A program made the position numbers and the translations under genes. From positions 1,702,320-1,766,319 of the forward strand of contig KN832560.1 of the NCBI GenBank assembly GCA_000827205.1: a stretch of 64,000 bases of DNA, given 5' to 3'. Shown one piece after another: positions 35,131 through 46,791 of the stretch. Origin of the DNA: Plicaturopsis crispa FD-325 SS-3 (lineage: Eukaryota; Basidiomycota; Agaricomycetes; Amylocorticiales; Amylocorticiaceae). Below the pieces are notes generated by a model that searched no databases, was not told the origin of the DNA, and saw only the letters and a program-made list of their open reading frames with translations. Position 1 is the first letter of the stretch; every line of letters begins with the position of its first letter.

Positions 35131-35840
35131 GTCTTCACCACCTTGTTCGGCATCGCAAAGTCGGGCGTCCTGAATGATGTACCAGCCACTCAGCGCGACG
35201 CCACCGTAAACGCCACAAAATAACTTACCTTTGGTAACGATCCTAAACGAGTGAACCAGACAGAACGCAAGCCAAGAGACACGAAAGCAGAAGCGACAAG
35301 ACTTGACCGGGGAGAAGATGAGGGGAGGAAGAAAGGCAGTGGTGGTCGAGTTCGAGGGAGGAGGGCATTATATACAGGGTCACTCAGGGGCTATTAGCTG
35401 ACCTCGAAATTCTGAGACAGGTTGTGGGCGCTCGCTTTGTCCATTTTGTCCACAGAACACGAGCAGCGTGCCAAAGGGAACAAGGAGATAATTACCATCT
35501 GGGGATAGAAGCATCGATTAACAGGGTCGACGATGAATATATATGAACACGACGTACCTGCATGGACGGTCAAAGCACTGCCGAACGGGCTCAAGCTCGG
35601 GGGAGGAGACGGGTTAGATAACGTTGGTCCAAGCGCAATGACCGGGCGTGTGCATTTCGACCATTGGCATGCACGACTGCGGCATTATATGCACCCCCGC
35701 CCACATATTCCACTTATTCTTGTGCGCTGACGGCGCGCGGCATTGCATTTCGGAGGCGGCCAGTGATGTACATTGGGGAGCGTGTATGTCAATTTTGCGC
35801 GCCCTGTGGCCTAAGTACACGCTTGCCGTGCATACCCTGA

Positions 35841-37526
35841 TTAAGTGAGATAAGTCCCATCTACCCAATCGTCAAGATCGGAACCGAGAATCTAAGTCAA
35901 ACAAACACGGTAGGTAAGATATGGCAGCCCAATGATCGATGTAGCAGAGAAATGCAACGCACCTGGATTGTATACTGTTCGGCCTCATCCGACGTGAGTA
36001 TCTTCGTGAAGCTCGCGCGATTAGCCACGCTCGCCCCCGGTCCCGTATTATTAAATTCAGCAAGAACCGAGTCCGCCGTGTTGGGAGTCGCGTCAGACCA
36101 CTCTTTCTAAATGCCTCGAGTGAGTCATTCCATTCAAGCGCGGGTGAGCAGGGGCGACGCACCCATCCTGCAGGATTGAGGTGCGAGTCCAAGAACGAGT
36201 CGCGAAATATCGATTTCCCGAATGCCTTCCACGGCCGACCGAGGAAGACGGCACCCGTCGTATTGGAGGTAGCAGAAGCTGCGGGGATTATCTGGCACTG
36301 TTCAAACACGCTGACCTGGTATTAGACGTGGCCTTACGAGCTAGTGACGGACGCACTAAATTTGGCCGGCATCTGCAGTCTCGCCTCCCGGCGCTGATAA
36401 CGATGAGGACCACAAGAAATATTCGAAAGTGGAAAGCAGACGTACCAGTAATACATCCCGGACTGGTCTACAATACAAAGCCTTTGAACAAGTCATTGCT
36501 ACGTTGGGTAGAACGAACATACGGATTCGATAGAGTCTTTATAGAAGTACGCAGGCGCACTCTGTCCAAAAATGAAGTCTGCCAAGAGGTGGCTAAGTAC
36601 CAGGACCCAAAAAGCAAGTACTGTAGCCACGCACCAACTGCGCCAGCAATGCGCGAGTGAGCGTAAACCTGCGCACCGGCATCCGCCAGAAGGGTGTCTT
36701 GATAGCCTGTGAGATTCACCCCATAAAATCCGCCTATGGAGTGGGTCATCCGGTTGGCGTGGGTCGAAAGATGGAAGGGAAGAGCTCATGCCTCGGTTGC
36801 CTCGTGCACTGAGTGCCATGGCTTGGCATTGGCACCCGGATGCAAAATGGCTTCGAGGGCGATGTCGATATGAGCAGCACGACGGGCCGAGCAATGGATT
36901 AACGTCACGCACCCAAATGTATTTTCGATACTGTAGGTGAGACCATGATCATAAATCAGCATGATGGCAGCCACTCGATCTCGCAACAAAAATACATACT
37001 TGAGATTGTACAACGTGATATCGTCGGACTCTGCACGCACCGTGCCGGAAAGATCGTTACTTCCCGCTGCCGTAGCCGAAATGTCTAAAAGTGCAATTCA
37101 GCTCAAAAATTCAACCCAATTCACTGGGAGATACACTTACCATTGGTTATAGTCACTTGGTTATTCGTGTAGTCCGTGCGGTCGACCGTATATCCTTGTA
37201 TCGTTGTAGGGAAGTTGCGCTTGATGACAACTTGTTCCGTGTAAGCTACATTGTCACGGGCACATCAATGAGCCTGTACATCGGAGCAGGGGTATGAACT
37301 CACTTCCGGGATATACGAAAATCGAGCCAGCAGCGCTAGGCAAAGCGGCGACCGCAGCGCTGATGGTGGAGAAATCGCAGCCAGTCATCGGCGCTTTGCA
37401 CACAGTGACATCGCCTGCACTTGGTTGCGTCCCGGAGGTGCTGGCGCGCTGTATCAGCGGAGTCGCACCTGCCGGATAACAAAAGCCTGCGAGAGTGACC
37501 AGTGCAGTGGGAAGGCCGTAGAACAT
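35841..37526 (-). CDS. Pectin methylesterase (carbohydrate esterase family 8)
   Basis: Multi-exon minus-strand gene; the first exon is 37526-37304, the second 37245-37141. Signal peptide MFYGLPTALVTLAGFCYPAGA. The mature enzyme shows CE8 landmarks in order: DFSTISAAVAALP and IFVYPGTYTEQVVIKR, then TGYQDTLLADAGAQVYAHSRI (active-site Gln), DFIFGQSAPAYFYK (catalytic Asp) and FLGRPWKAFGKSIF (substrate-binding Arg/Trp). The end is SDLDDWVDGTYLT, stop 35841-35843. It removes methyl groups from homogalacturonan in plant cell walls, opening pectin to lyases and polygalacturonases, and is secreted. Complete as far as I can splice it. Repeat unit D begins immediately after the stop, so its 3' UTR must lie inside the repeat. 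Confidence 0.92.
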
Positions 37527-38850
37527 TGTAGTGTCAAGGAGGCACTGGAATTTGCATGATCAATGCTTATGAGGGCGTTTTCAAGAACACCGCAGCGCAC
37601 AGAGAGCAAAGGAAGCTACAGCGCCGGCCCGCATGGGAGCTCGGGACAATATTGACATGCAGGGGAAAGAGCACGAGATGCGCGCTCGGAAAAATCTCGC
37701 GAGTTATTGTGTATGAATGAAAGAATCTTGGAAAAGGCACTGGATTGTTAGATTGCATATGCACGGGCGTCTGGTGAGGCGGTCAGCCAGTCACGGCCAA
37801 CGCAACGCGTGCACGCACATAAAATAAACGCAGCGTGCCTATACCATGGGTCTCGATGCATTTTACGCGGGGATGATGCAGCAAGACGGTATCCGACGTT
37901 TGATTTGAAAACCGCCTACATAGAGGGGGATAAATCAAGTGCCGTTTATCGTCGTTGTTGGTCCAATCCCAGGATAGCATGCACACGACGTGAGACCAGT
38001 GGTCGCGGAATGGAAAGCAAGATGGACGACCAGGGAAAACGCACTATATAGTGCCCCGAACAACCCAACATCGTTGCGCCTACACTCCATCAAGAGTCGG
38101 ATGGACACAGGGCCGCTAGCCTCGATCATCGTTCGGGCACGAGACGGTCGATAGACAACCAGCAGATGTGAAGTCGCGAAAGACGCAAGGCGAACATCTT
38201 GAACACCTGTGAGAGACGCGACGGTGCAAGAGCGGTCGCTGGAAGCAGGGCACTCTGGCGCGGATAGATCGTGGACGGGAATGTCTCTACGCGGTATAAC
38301 GGCGTGGCCATAAACGGGGACGGAGAAACACCTTGTGCTCAGTAGCCAGCGTAAACATGGAGGTCCAGAGCTTTGCGCCAGCCAGCAGCAAGTTCGCTCA
38401 AGTTCGCCGTGCAGGTCCAGGTCCGTGCGCATTCGGTTCAGTCCGAAGATGTGGCATGTCGGGTAGAATGCGGTTACTACCTGCGTCGTCCGGTGATGCT
38501 GTCCAGCAGTTATACGTAGTCGTGGCACTGACTTGAGAAAGCAGAGGAAGAGAAAGACGACCGTAAGGCTTTGCTTAGGGGTTATTTACCCCAGAATTTA
38601 CCTCCGACGCCTCGAGGCTCACAAGACACAGAGGCGCATGCGGCGGCGAGCGCTGCCAACTTCACCGCAACCTTCTGCAACGACCGCGCTACACTACGTT
38701 GACCTCGCATACGGTGAACAGACCCAAAAATCTCATATAAATACCGACTCTATCGTACACACACCACACAGCCAGCCCACAACCCAATAATTGTCCGCAA
38801 AGATCGTCCATGTCTGCACCAGACCACTTAATATCTCCAAGGCCTCGCGC
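37527..38850. other. Intergenic, pectinesterase upstream region and spacer
   Basis: No gene is supported. A 197-codon frame (37935-38528 minus) has no domain and unlikely composition. A plus-strand TATA-like ATATAAATA near 38737, followed by a CA-rich stretch, points toward the convergent reductase 3' end. The last 100 bp resemble the flank downstream of the second reductase, so they belong to the tandem duplication. Confidence 0.45.
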
Positions 38851-40135
38851 TTACGCTGTTTCCTGAGGGTGGGCGATCAGCTTAAGGCCACTGACTTTGT
38901 CCGCCTTCAGTCTGTCTAGGCCAGCCGGGATACCAGCAAGCCCGCCAGGGAGTACCTCGACTTTGTTCGGCTGCACAAGACACACGCACACCGTTCAGCC
39001 GCTAAACCCTCAAGCATCAGAGTCACCGCGCGACGCACCTTAATCGCACCCTCGCTTAGCAGCGCCCCCAGGCGCTTATACAAACTCACCCCCAGCGCCC
39101 TTGCCGTCGGAATGTTCACATTCCCCACCACGCCCACCACGCGCACCCCCTTCCCCTCCGCCTCCGCCACACTCGGCGGCTGAGTCACCACGAGCGTGCC
39201 CCCCGGTGCGAGCACGTCATACGCCGTCTGCTGCGTGTCCGCGAGCGCGACCGCGTCGTACGCCACGCTGATCGCACTACCCGCGGCGGTGAGGGCGGCG
39301 GACAAGATGGAGGGGGCGGGGAGGTGCCGGTCGATGAAGTGCGTGGCGCCAAGGGAGGTGAGGTGCGCGGCGTGTGCGGGGGAGGCGGTGGTGATGATGG
39401 GGGAGAAGCCGGAGAGCGCGGCGAGCTGGATTGCTATATGGGGAAGAACGATGACGATGAGGATATGGGGGAGAGAGGGTGAGTGAGTGGATGGAGAGAG
39501 GACGTACCGAATTGGCCGACCGAGGAGGACCCGCCGGGGATGAAGATGGGCTGGCCGGCGTACTTGCCTCGGCCTGCTTCCTCCCAGGGATATTCGAGGC
39601 CAGCGCCGGAGCTGTGGTATAAACCGATCGCAGCGGTCGCGAGTGCCTGGGGGAGAGAGGCAGCTTCGTTGAACGAGATGTTCTCGGGTAGCTGTATAAG
39701 GGCGTAAGAAAGAGGTTCTGGGTATATCCAAGGCTTGATGTACCTTGGCGACGATTTCAGCGGGCGCTACCGTGTACTGCTGGAAGGTGGCCTGCTCGTT
39801 GGTGAACCAGCCTTGGGAGACCCTACGCGTAAGGCATCGTCAATGAAGCGCATCTGCGACGGCGGTAGGGAGACTAACACCCGGTCGCCCACTGCGAACC
39901 CAGTCACGCCTTCTCCGATCGCCTCGACAGTGCCCGACGCGTCCCCGCCGAGCACAGCTGGGTATGTCTCGACGATATACCCATATGCTTGGATCTTCCA
40001 GTCGACGGGGTTGAGCGCCGTCGCGAAGATCTTGACGAGCAGTTCGCCGGGGCCAGGTTTCTGGATGTCCTTCGGGCCAACTTCGTATACGCCGTGCTTG
40101 CTCTTCAGATACAGAGCCTTCTGTTGGGCGGACAT
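38851..40135 (-). CDS. MDR-superfamily oxidoreductase (zinc-less, ToxD/enoyl-reductase-like), copy 1
   Basis: Start 40135 (MSAQQKALYLKSKHGVYEVG), stop 38851-38853 after HPQETA. About four introns, about 350 residues. N-terminal GroES-like barrel with [30 protein letters not shown] and FAVGDRV. The Rossmann part has the nucleotide loop [11 protein letters not shown], then ATHFIDRHLPAP and AYDVLAPGGTLVV. No cysteine/histidine zinc set is seen, so it belongs with quinone/enoyl reductases using NADPH rather than with zinc alcohol dehydrogenases. Fungal relatives act in secondary metabolism or detoxification; the substrate is unknown. The neighbouring copy upstream has the same gene structure. Confidence 0.87.
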
Positions 40136-40920
40136 TGCGATTGGTGGTGTTGGAAGCGTTGAAATCGAAGGATGAATGCGGGGAATGTCAGAACGAAGAT
40201 GTTGAGGAGCCGTGAGCGTTCAGTTGTTATAACTGCGAGTGCAGTGGGCAATTATGCATGCACTATTAGTAGGGATGCAATCCGGGTGCAGTGAGTGGGA
40301 CTGTGCGCGTGTTATTGAGCGCAGCATCGCACACAAATCGCACAGCTTGAGAGGGACCATCAGGAACAGAGGAGAGTTCAATATATCGCAACTCGCATGG
40401 AAATCAGGAGCAAACTTGGGTCCAGTTCCTCGTTCGCCGTTGTCTGCTGCCGGATCTCAGTGAGCGTCTGTCAGGTACCTACCCTTGCCTTTCACGATGG
40501 AGGATGGCTCAGACGAGTATAATCGATATCGCCGGGATATCACCGGGGCAGTTCACCATGTACTGGCCCCCTCAATCTTCGTGTACTCCAGCCACCAGTG
40601 TGGGCGACTAGACGGTCGGATCTCGCGTTTATGGGCACGATCTAGCTGCGGAGACTGATACGACACAGCTGTCGCTATGGAGGATGCACTTAGAAAGTGG
40701 TGGGGACCCGAGCAGTCAGGATTATCTTATCTTAGACCCGGTGCCTCGAGGCTCGCACACGGTAAGGAGGCCTGATAACTTCATGTGTATTATCGTTTCC
40801 CTTGTATCCACGATGCAACTGGCACACAATTTCACAAGATCGATTCGCACATATGTCTGCGCCAAACCACTTTAATAGTACAATTTCTTGTCCAACGCCC
40901 ATATATCCGAGTCAACTCAC
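40136..40920. other. Spacer between tandem reductase genes
   Basis: Upstream region of copy 1 plus downstream flank of copy 2. Short stretches match the flanks of the other copy (CCTCGAGGCTC near 40745 and 38610; ATGTCTGC(A/G)CCA near 40850 and 38812), showing that the duplicated unit extends about 150-200 bp past the stop. No other gene is seen. Confidence 0.5.
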
Positions 40921-42194
40921 TCAAGCAGTTTCCTGAGGGTGCGCAATCAGCTTCAGTCCACTGACTTTGTCCGCCTTCATCCTGGCTAATCCATCCGGGA
41001 TACCAGCGAGCCCGTTCGGGAGGACCTCGACTTTGTTCGGCTGCATAACACATAGAGATATAAATTCTGCAGCCAAGGCCAGAGCTACGAGACACACCTT
41101 GATCGTACCGTCGCGCAGCAGCGACTCCAGCTTCGCATACAGGCTCACCCCGAGCGCCCTATTCGGCGGCATATTCACATTCCCAGCCACATTCACCACA
41201 CGCACCCCCTTCCCTTCCACCTCCTTGTACGCAGGCGGCAGCGTGAGCACGATCGCGCCGCCGGGCGCGACGACGTCGTACGCGGTCTGCTGCGTCCCCG
41301 CGAGCGAGATCGCGTCGTACACGACGCTGATGGGGCGCCCGCCGGCGTTTGCGGTGACGGCGGCGGCGATTTCGGGTGCGGGGAGGTTGCGGTCGATGAA
41401 GTGGGTGGCGCCGAGGGAGGTGAGGAATGCGGCGTGTGCCGGGGAGGCGGTGGTGATGATGTTCGAGAAGCCGGAGAGCTTGGCGAGCTGGATGGCTGTG
41501 TCCAAAAACAGTGATGAGGAATTGGGAGATGGGTACGATGTGAAAGGGGGACGAACCGTATTGGCCCACCGACGAGGACCCGCCGACGATGAAGATCGAC
41601 TGGCCGGCGTACTTGCCGCGGCCGGCCTCCTCCCAGGGGTATTTCAGGCCAGCGCCGTCATCGTTGTACAGACCAATTGCGGCGGTGGCGAGTCCGAGCG
41701 GGATAGATGCTGCTTCATCGAACGAAACGTTCTCGGGTAGCTGTCATTTATGTTAGAAAGAGCTTTCGGCTAGGAAGAGGAAGGTCCACGTACCTTTGCG
41801 ACAATCTCAGCGGGGACTACAGCATACTGCTGGAACGAGGCCTGGGTGTTGGTGAACCAGCCTTGGTGAACGCTGCGTGCGTGCGCCGTCGTCAATACAA
41901 TGCATATGCAACGGTGATACACAGTAAGGGAGCTTACACCCTGTCGCCCTTGGCAAATCCGACTACGCCCTCTCCGACCGCCTCAACCGTGCCAGAAGAG
42001 TCCGTCCCAAGTATGGCGGGGAAGTTCTCGAGGAAGACCCCGTACTTTTGGATCTTCCAGTCGACGGGATTGAGCGCCGTCGCGAAGATTTTGACCAGCA
42101 GCTCGCCCTTTCCCGGCGTGGGGATATCGTTGGGTCCTACTTCGAGGGCGCCTTGCTTGGCTGTCAACCACAGGGCTTTTTGTTGAGGAGACAT
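40921..42194 (-). CDS. MDR-superfamily oxidoreductase (zinc-less, ToxD/enoyl-reductase-like), copy 2
   Basis: Start 42194 ([20 protein letters not shown]), stop 40921-40923. It has the same exon layout as copy 1: [30 protein letters not shown] and FAKGDRV, then the cofactor loop [23 protein letters not shown] and the end [14 protein letters not shown]. By eye the two proteins are about 70-75% identical, and the intron positions correspond. Cytosolic NADPH-dependent reductase by family; substrate unknown. An upstream TATA was not identified. A trace of repeat family sequence begins about 400 bp upstream. Confidence 0.87.
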
Positions 42195-42604
42195 TGCGTG
42201 CGACCGGGGGAAGATGGTTCAAGTAAAGAGGAGTACGGGGAAGGTCAGAACGATATTTTTGTCGGGCACCGTTGGCATCCTGCGGTTTATATGCATGCGC
42301 TAAACGCTCCTGTACTGGCCAACTGCTTGGTAAATCTCTACAGCCCTGCTTTGCAAGTTCTCCAGTGCTTAGTAGGCGCTTTGTACATTGCCGGGAAACT
42401 CGGAGTTAACACTGCTGATGTATATTTGAATCCGCGCGTCATTCTACTGACAAAGAGCGGGCCGTGTCAATGCAGAATACACGACGTGCACTGTGTATCA
42501 TGGTTACGAGGCGTCTGGTTTCTGGAAAGCTGAGCAATTCGTAGATTCGTAGACGTGCGGCGGATGATGAATCGTGGTCCGTGGATGTCGATGACTGAGG
42601 AGAA

Positions 42605-42815
42605 CTGGTACAAAAATACGCCGGCAGGCAAAGCTGCAGGCAAACATGGACAAATACAGTGTGGCGGAAGGTACCAGATAACTTGAAGGTACGCACGCAC
42701 GCACAAACTATATGCAACAGCAAAATAAGGTCAAGGAGAAAGGATACGGGTCAAACAAACAGTCCGCAAAACTGACAGTAGCCCTTTATAAACGAAAGCG
42801 ATGCAATCCGTGATT
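42605..42815 (-). repeat. Start of a truncated next unit after repeat E
   Basis: Following the hairpin domain of E on the minus strand, the unit-start motif recurs near 42650 (TTTGTCCATGTTTGCCTGC), as it does between A and B, D and C, and F and G. Only about the first 100 bp can be followed, so the next unit is missing or decayed. Confidence 0.5.
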
Positions 42816-42995
42816 TCCATTTGCTGGACGCGTCTTCGCACATCGACTGATGTAGACGACCCGGCCAGCAAAAAGAAAAAAGGAGGTGCCCTTGACGACC
42901 AAGCCAGTAGTGCAGCGGCGAGGTCGTCGTGTTCCTTCTCCTGCGGTGCGGCCAGGGATGCACCGAGGCAGAAGGAACTGAGGCGAGCTGGAAAG
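42816..42995 (-). repeat. Conserved 3' hairpin domain of repeat unit E
   Basis: Minus-strand arms GTTCCTTCTGCCTCGGTGC and GCACCGCAGGAGAAGGAAC pair over 18 bp with two bulges. Hairpin 2 is intact except for its outermost pair. Hairpin 3 is TTTGCTGG/CCAGCAAA. Confidence 0.65.
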
Positions 42996-43554
42996 GAAAG
43001 GATGATCGCAGGCGCATCCGGGCATTCAGCAAACAGGCGCGGAAAGGGCGGCGACGCACGTGCGTATACCATAAGGATAGTCACGCTTGACAGTTGTCTG
43101 CGAGCTTGAGAACGACCTACAGCAAGACTGGTAAGACTGGTAAACGATAAGCGATATAAAATTACTCGCCGGCCTCGACAGAAGGGAGACTCGCGTTACC
43201 GTGCTGTCACAAACGGGGACGTTGAGTCCCGTAGCATAATGATGAGGAAACACGCCGCTAACGTACCGATACATTGTCTGGACGATCTCGCTGGTGCTTA
43301 GACAGAGATATCAGTAGTCCTCTTAGGGAGTCGCCAGTAGTGTCAAGAATAATCGGCCAGCCTTTGAGATGTTGCCGAAAAAGAAAGAGACGTCGCCAGA
43401 AAGTGATTGGCCGAAGAGCGTCGCCGAGCCCAGAGAAGAAACAGAAGCAACTAGCCTAGAAATGCAGCCCACGAGAGTCGCCTAGATGCAAAGAAGAAGC
43501 AGAGCGAGAGCCTCTTCTGATGTCGCCAGCCAGAGATGAGCCGAGAAAGCCAGA

Positions 43555-44350
43555 GGTGCCGCACGCTCCGACGGACTTGCCTTGACCAGAACCCACTGAA
43601 TTGGGATGGGAGCGCCGTCCTGAGGTCTTGAAGCTCCATTGGGGTCGACGCGCCGCCCGCTCCGACGGACTTGCCTTAACCAGAGCCCACAAAACAGGGA
43701 TGGGAGCGCGTCTTGAGGTCTTGAGGTCGGAAGTCGTCCGGAAGATTGACGCGCCGCCCGCTCCGACGGTCTTGCCTTCACCAGAGCCGACACAACTGGA
43801 TGGGAGCGCTGTCTTGAAGTCTTGAGGCCAATCCGAAGTCGAGATCCACGTGCCGCCCGCTCCGACGGTCTTGCCTTCACCAGAGCCGACACAACTGGGA
43901 TGGGAGCGCACCGTCTAGAGGTCTTGAGGTCCAGTTCGAAGGCGTCCAGAGATCCAGAGGTGCCGCCCGCTCCGACGGATTTGCCTTGACCAGAGCCGAC
44001 ATAACTGGATGGGAGCGCTGTCTTGAAGTCTTGAGGCCAGTCCGAAGTCGAGATCCACGTGCCGCCCGCTCCGACGGTCTTGCCTTCACCAGAGCCGACA
44101 CAACTGGGATGGGAGCGCACCGTCTTGAAGTCTTGAGGCCAGTCCAAAGTCGTCCAGGAGATCCACGCGCCGCCCGCTCCGACGGACTTGCCTTGACCAT
44201 TGTCTTGAGATGGGAGCGCAGTGTCTTGGAGTCTTGCAGCGCCATCGGGGTCCAGGTGCCGCCCGCTCCGACGGTCTCGCCTTCACCAGAGCCTACGTGG
44301 GATGGGAGCGCTGGTCTTGAAGTCCAGGGTCTTCACCGTCTTGTGCGGCC
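43555..44350 (-). repeat. ~105-bp minisatellite in repeat unit E
   Basis: Eight units with GCCGCCCGCTCCGACGG or one-base variants at about 43559, 43651, 43756, 43854, 43964, 44064, 44170 and 44267 (92-110 bp spacing). Confidence 0.85.
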
Positions 44351-45238
44351 GCGCCGAATCGAGCGTCCTAGACGGTGTACCCGCCATTAAGCACGACGCC
44401 ACAGCAATCGCCACAAAATAACTCACTTGAGGTAGAGATCCTGATCGAGTGACCCAGACAGAGCCGAAGCCAAGAGACAAGAGGGCAGCAGAGAGAAGAC
44501 TTGACCAGGGATGAGATGAGGGGAGGAAAGAAAGCAGTGGTGGTCGAGTTGGATGGCAGAGGGCAAGGCTTTAAAGGCAGCACTCAGGGGCTATGCGCTG
44601 ACATTGAAAACTCCGCGACAATTTGTGGACGCACGCTTTGTCCACAGTACCAAGGGGACAAAGGGCGCATCGCCATATGCTTCTGTGGACAAGATCGTTA
44701 TCTGCGGAGATGGAAGATTTTGTGATCAGGGTCGATAGAGAAGCGTGATCCATGAGGACAACGCGCCTAGTGTGGACAATGGACGGCCAAAGCATGGCTG
44801 GTCGATACAAGCGCTTTGGGCATTTTCGCAATTCGGCCGGTCGAGCACCACGGCTAGCGGTGCCAGCACTCGGAGCTATCATGCATGGCATGAATGTTTC
44901 ACGTACGCAGTGCCCGATGATGTAAGTATGCTCGACGAAAGGTCCGCAATCTCTTCACGCTTACCAGGATCTGTTCTTTTCCAGTATGCAGGACGACACA
45001 GCGCTGAGGAAAACTGGTAGTTTTCAATTTGAAACATAGTCTGTGAGGTGATTATGTATGTGAATGTGCAATGTGCAGACGCGTCGACTTAGCAGACTCT
45101 GCAGAACATACCAGCGGCGTCAGTTCGTAGCTAATCCGCAGAACCGTTACGCACCTTGTACGCAGTATCATAGCCAGCAGCGATACAAATTTTGCCTTAG
45201 CCAGTGTCACAGCTTCAAAGTTTGAATCTGGTACCGAG

Positions 45239-46342
45239 TTGTGTTCGGTCTTGTCAATGTTTTGGCAACGTTCGGTAGAGGCGAAGCGAACCAGAGGCTG
45301 CAGTCAAACAGTTACAAACAACAACCGGCCCGATGGCTCCGAGTCGTCGACTCAGTGCCGCTCAGCGCTTAGCCTAAGTGAGGAACTTGGCCGCGTTCAT
45401 ACTACTTGCTCTCGTGGCTCTGTCCCTGCTCTTGCTGGTATCTGTTTCTTGAATGCTCAGCACCAGTTTCTGTACACAGCGACGCGTTGCAAGCTCCAGT
45501 CAGAGCACAAACAACGACGCATTCGATTCAAGCTAGTGACTTCGAAGGTCGCGTTGAACCCCAAGACCGCCGTTTGGAGTGTTCAGTGGGAGGACACTCC
45601 TCGACGTTCAACTATGGACTACACTTATACGGGAAGCTCTGCCGCTTCGAGCCCCGCCCCTCCATGTTGGCTTTGCGACGGCTAGTTTGCCGGTCTGGCC
45701 GCGTGTCTCTCAGCCCATTGCATCGTTGTAGGAGTCACCACTATTCTTGCCACATACATCACTGCCTGTGGTGAGTCCTCCGCTGTCAATGCCACTGTAC
45801 ATCACCTCGCTGATACTTTCTCGCAAGCTTGTCACGCGTAAAAAACCGAGCTTTGGGGTAACAGAAACGATTACCGGGCCTCCATTCCGGACAACAGAGG
45901 TACTGCAACGCTCGACCTGGGCAAGCTCGGTCCATCCGATTTTCAGGATCTATCTGGCACCAGTCAGCCCAAGATCCAGATGCGCGTGTCCGAGACATGT
46001 CATGGAAGTACGACGATGGTCATGGGCGACTTGGGAAAACTCCCCTTCGGCCCACGCGAATGCCCGCCAGTTGATGAGAACTTGCGCTCAGACTTGGTGT
46101 TCGATCGTCGTGTCGATTCTCATCATAGGTTCTTTGGCATTTGCTCTCGCGGGCGCACCCGTGTATCTGACCGTGCTCTCCACTTTACTACATGCTGTCG
46201 TGTGTTTGCTGCGAAGCAAAGCGCCACATGTTCTTATATATCCCAGTGCGCAGTGTCTCCATCACATTCGAAACGGGATTCAGCTCATCGTCTCAAGTTT
46301 CCGTCAGATTATATTTCTCCGTCGAAGTCATTGTATCAGTGA
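45239..46342 (+). pseudogene. Probable relic gene: one frame with two in-frame stops
   Basis: A single forward frame runs about 1.1 kb with only two stops (TAG 45683-45685, TAA 45839-45841). It contains gene-like stretches: MDYTYTGSSAASSPAPPCWLC, a hydrophobic segment AHCIVVGVTTILATYITACG that could span a membrane, and RASIPDNRGTATLDLGKLGP. I found no splice pair that removes both stops while keeping the frame. The first 80 bp overlap repeat unit E. I recognise no family. It may instead be chance open sequence. Confidence 0.3.
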
Positions 46343-46703
46343 ACCTTGTTCTCATGGCCCCACGGCGTCTCCAGCTCCAGCATCTGTAGATCGGCTGACC
46401 CACACCATTTGTCAAATCTAAGTCATATCTAAGTTTCTCTTCACTGGAGTTCACGTTAGCCAGACATCTATTCCGTGCGTTCGCTCGTTTGCACTTCTTC
46501 GCCGACTTGTTATCAGTGGCTAACAATTCCTTTGCCGTGTAGGTAAGTTATTCTTGGTCAAGTGCAGCTCGATACGTGGAACAAGTTCGGCGGTCAGTTA
46601 CTTGCTCATTTGCAGAGATGACGGTATATCCTCGGAAAAATACGCGAGTCGCGTGCCCTGCACGCCCTCGCGTCTCTCGAATCTTGGGTGGCGCGGATAA
46701 TCG

Positions 46704-46710
46704 CTATAAA
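46704..46710 (+). promoter_or_regulatory. TATA-like box of the beta-glucosidase gene
   Basis: CTATAAA, 82-88 bp upstream of ATG 46792, followed by CCACCCCACAGCC just before the start codon. Confidence 0.45.
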
Positions 46711-46791
46711 GCACGTAGCGGATGCGCCCTGATTTCCCCTAACGTCTGGTTCCTGCGCGTCACCCAGACAATCTAGGTCCACCCCACAGCC

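Larger units (their letters stand above)
33656..35838 (-). repeat. Repeat unit D (upstream member of pair D-C)
   Basis: Starts about 3 bp beyond the pectinesterase stop codon (stop 35841-35843, minus). Its 5' limit matches that of unit A (about 465 bp before a GTATATAATGCCC TATA-like word near 35367). It has AAAGGTAAGTTATTTTG near 35225, four minisatellite units (34750-35130), then CTCGTGGTGAGTCGTCC and TACGCCGGTGAGTACTGC segments nearly identical to unit A, and the hairpin domain 33851-34030. Unit C follows head-to-tail. No coding content. Confidence 0.8.
42816..45325 (-). repeat. Repeat unit E (single full unit)
   Basis: On the minus strand it starts with the unit-start motif near 45320 (TAACTGTTTGACTGCAGCCT). 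It continues about 735 bp to the promoter-like block (CTTTAAAGCCTTGCCC near 44575), has CAAGTGAGTTATTTTGTGG near 44430, eight minisatellite units (43555-44350), the second decayed repeat, and the hairpin domain 42816-42995. It is the best-preserved full-length unit, about 2.5 kb, and useful as the reference copy. Confidence 0.8.

Noticed and set aside
37935-38528. 197-codon minus-strand frame upstream of pectinesterase
   Set aside because: Cys/His/Arg-rich random-looking composition, no domain, no splice or promoter support.
42605-45325. Direct repeats (unit-start motif on both sides of unit E) as long terminal repeats of a retroelement
   Set aside because: The same motif lies between tandem units elsewhere, no element proteins or primer-binding site were seen, and a tandem-array origin explains it as well.
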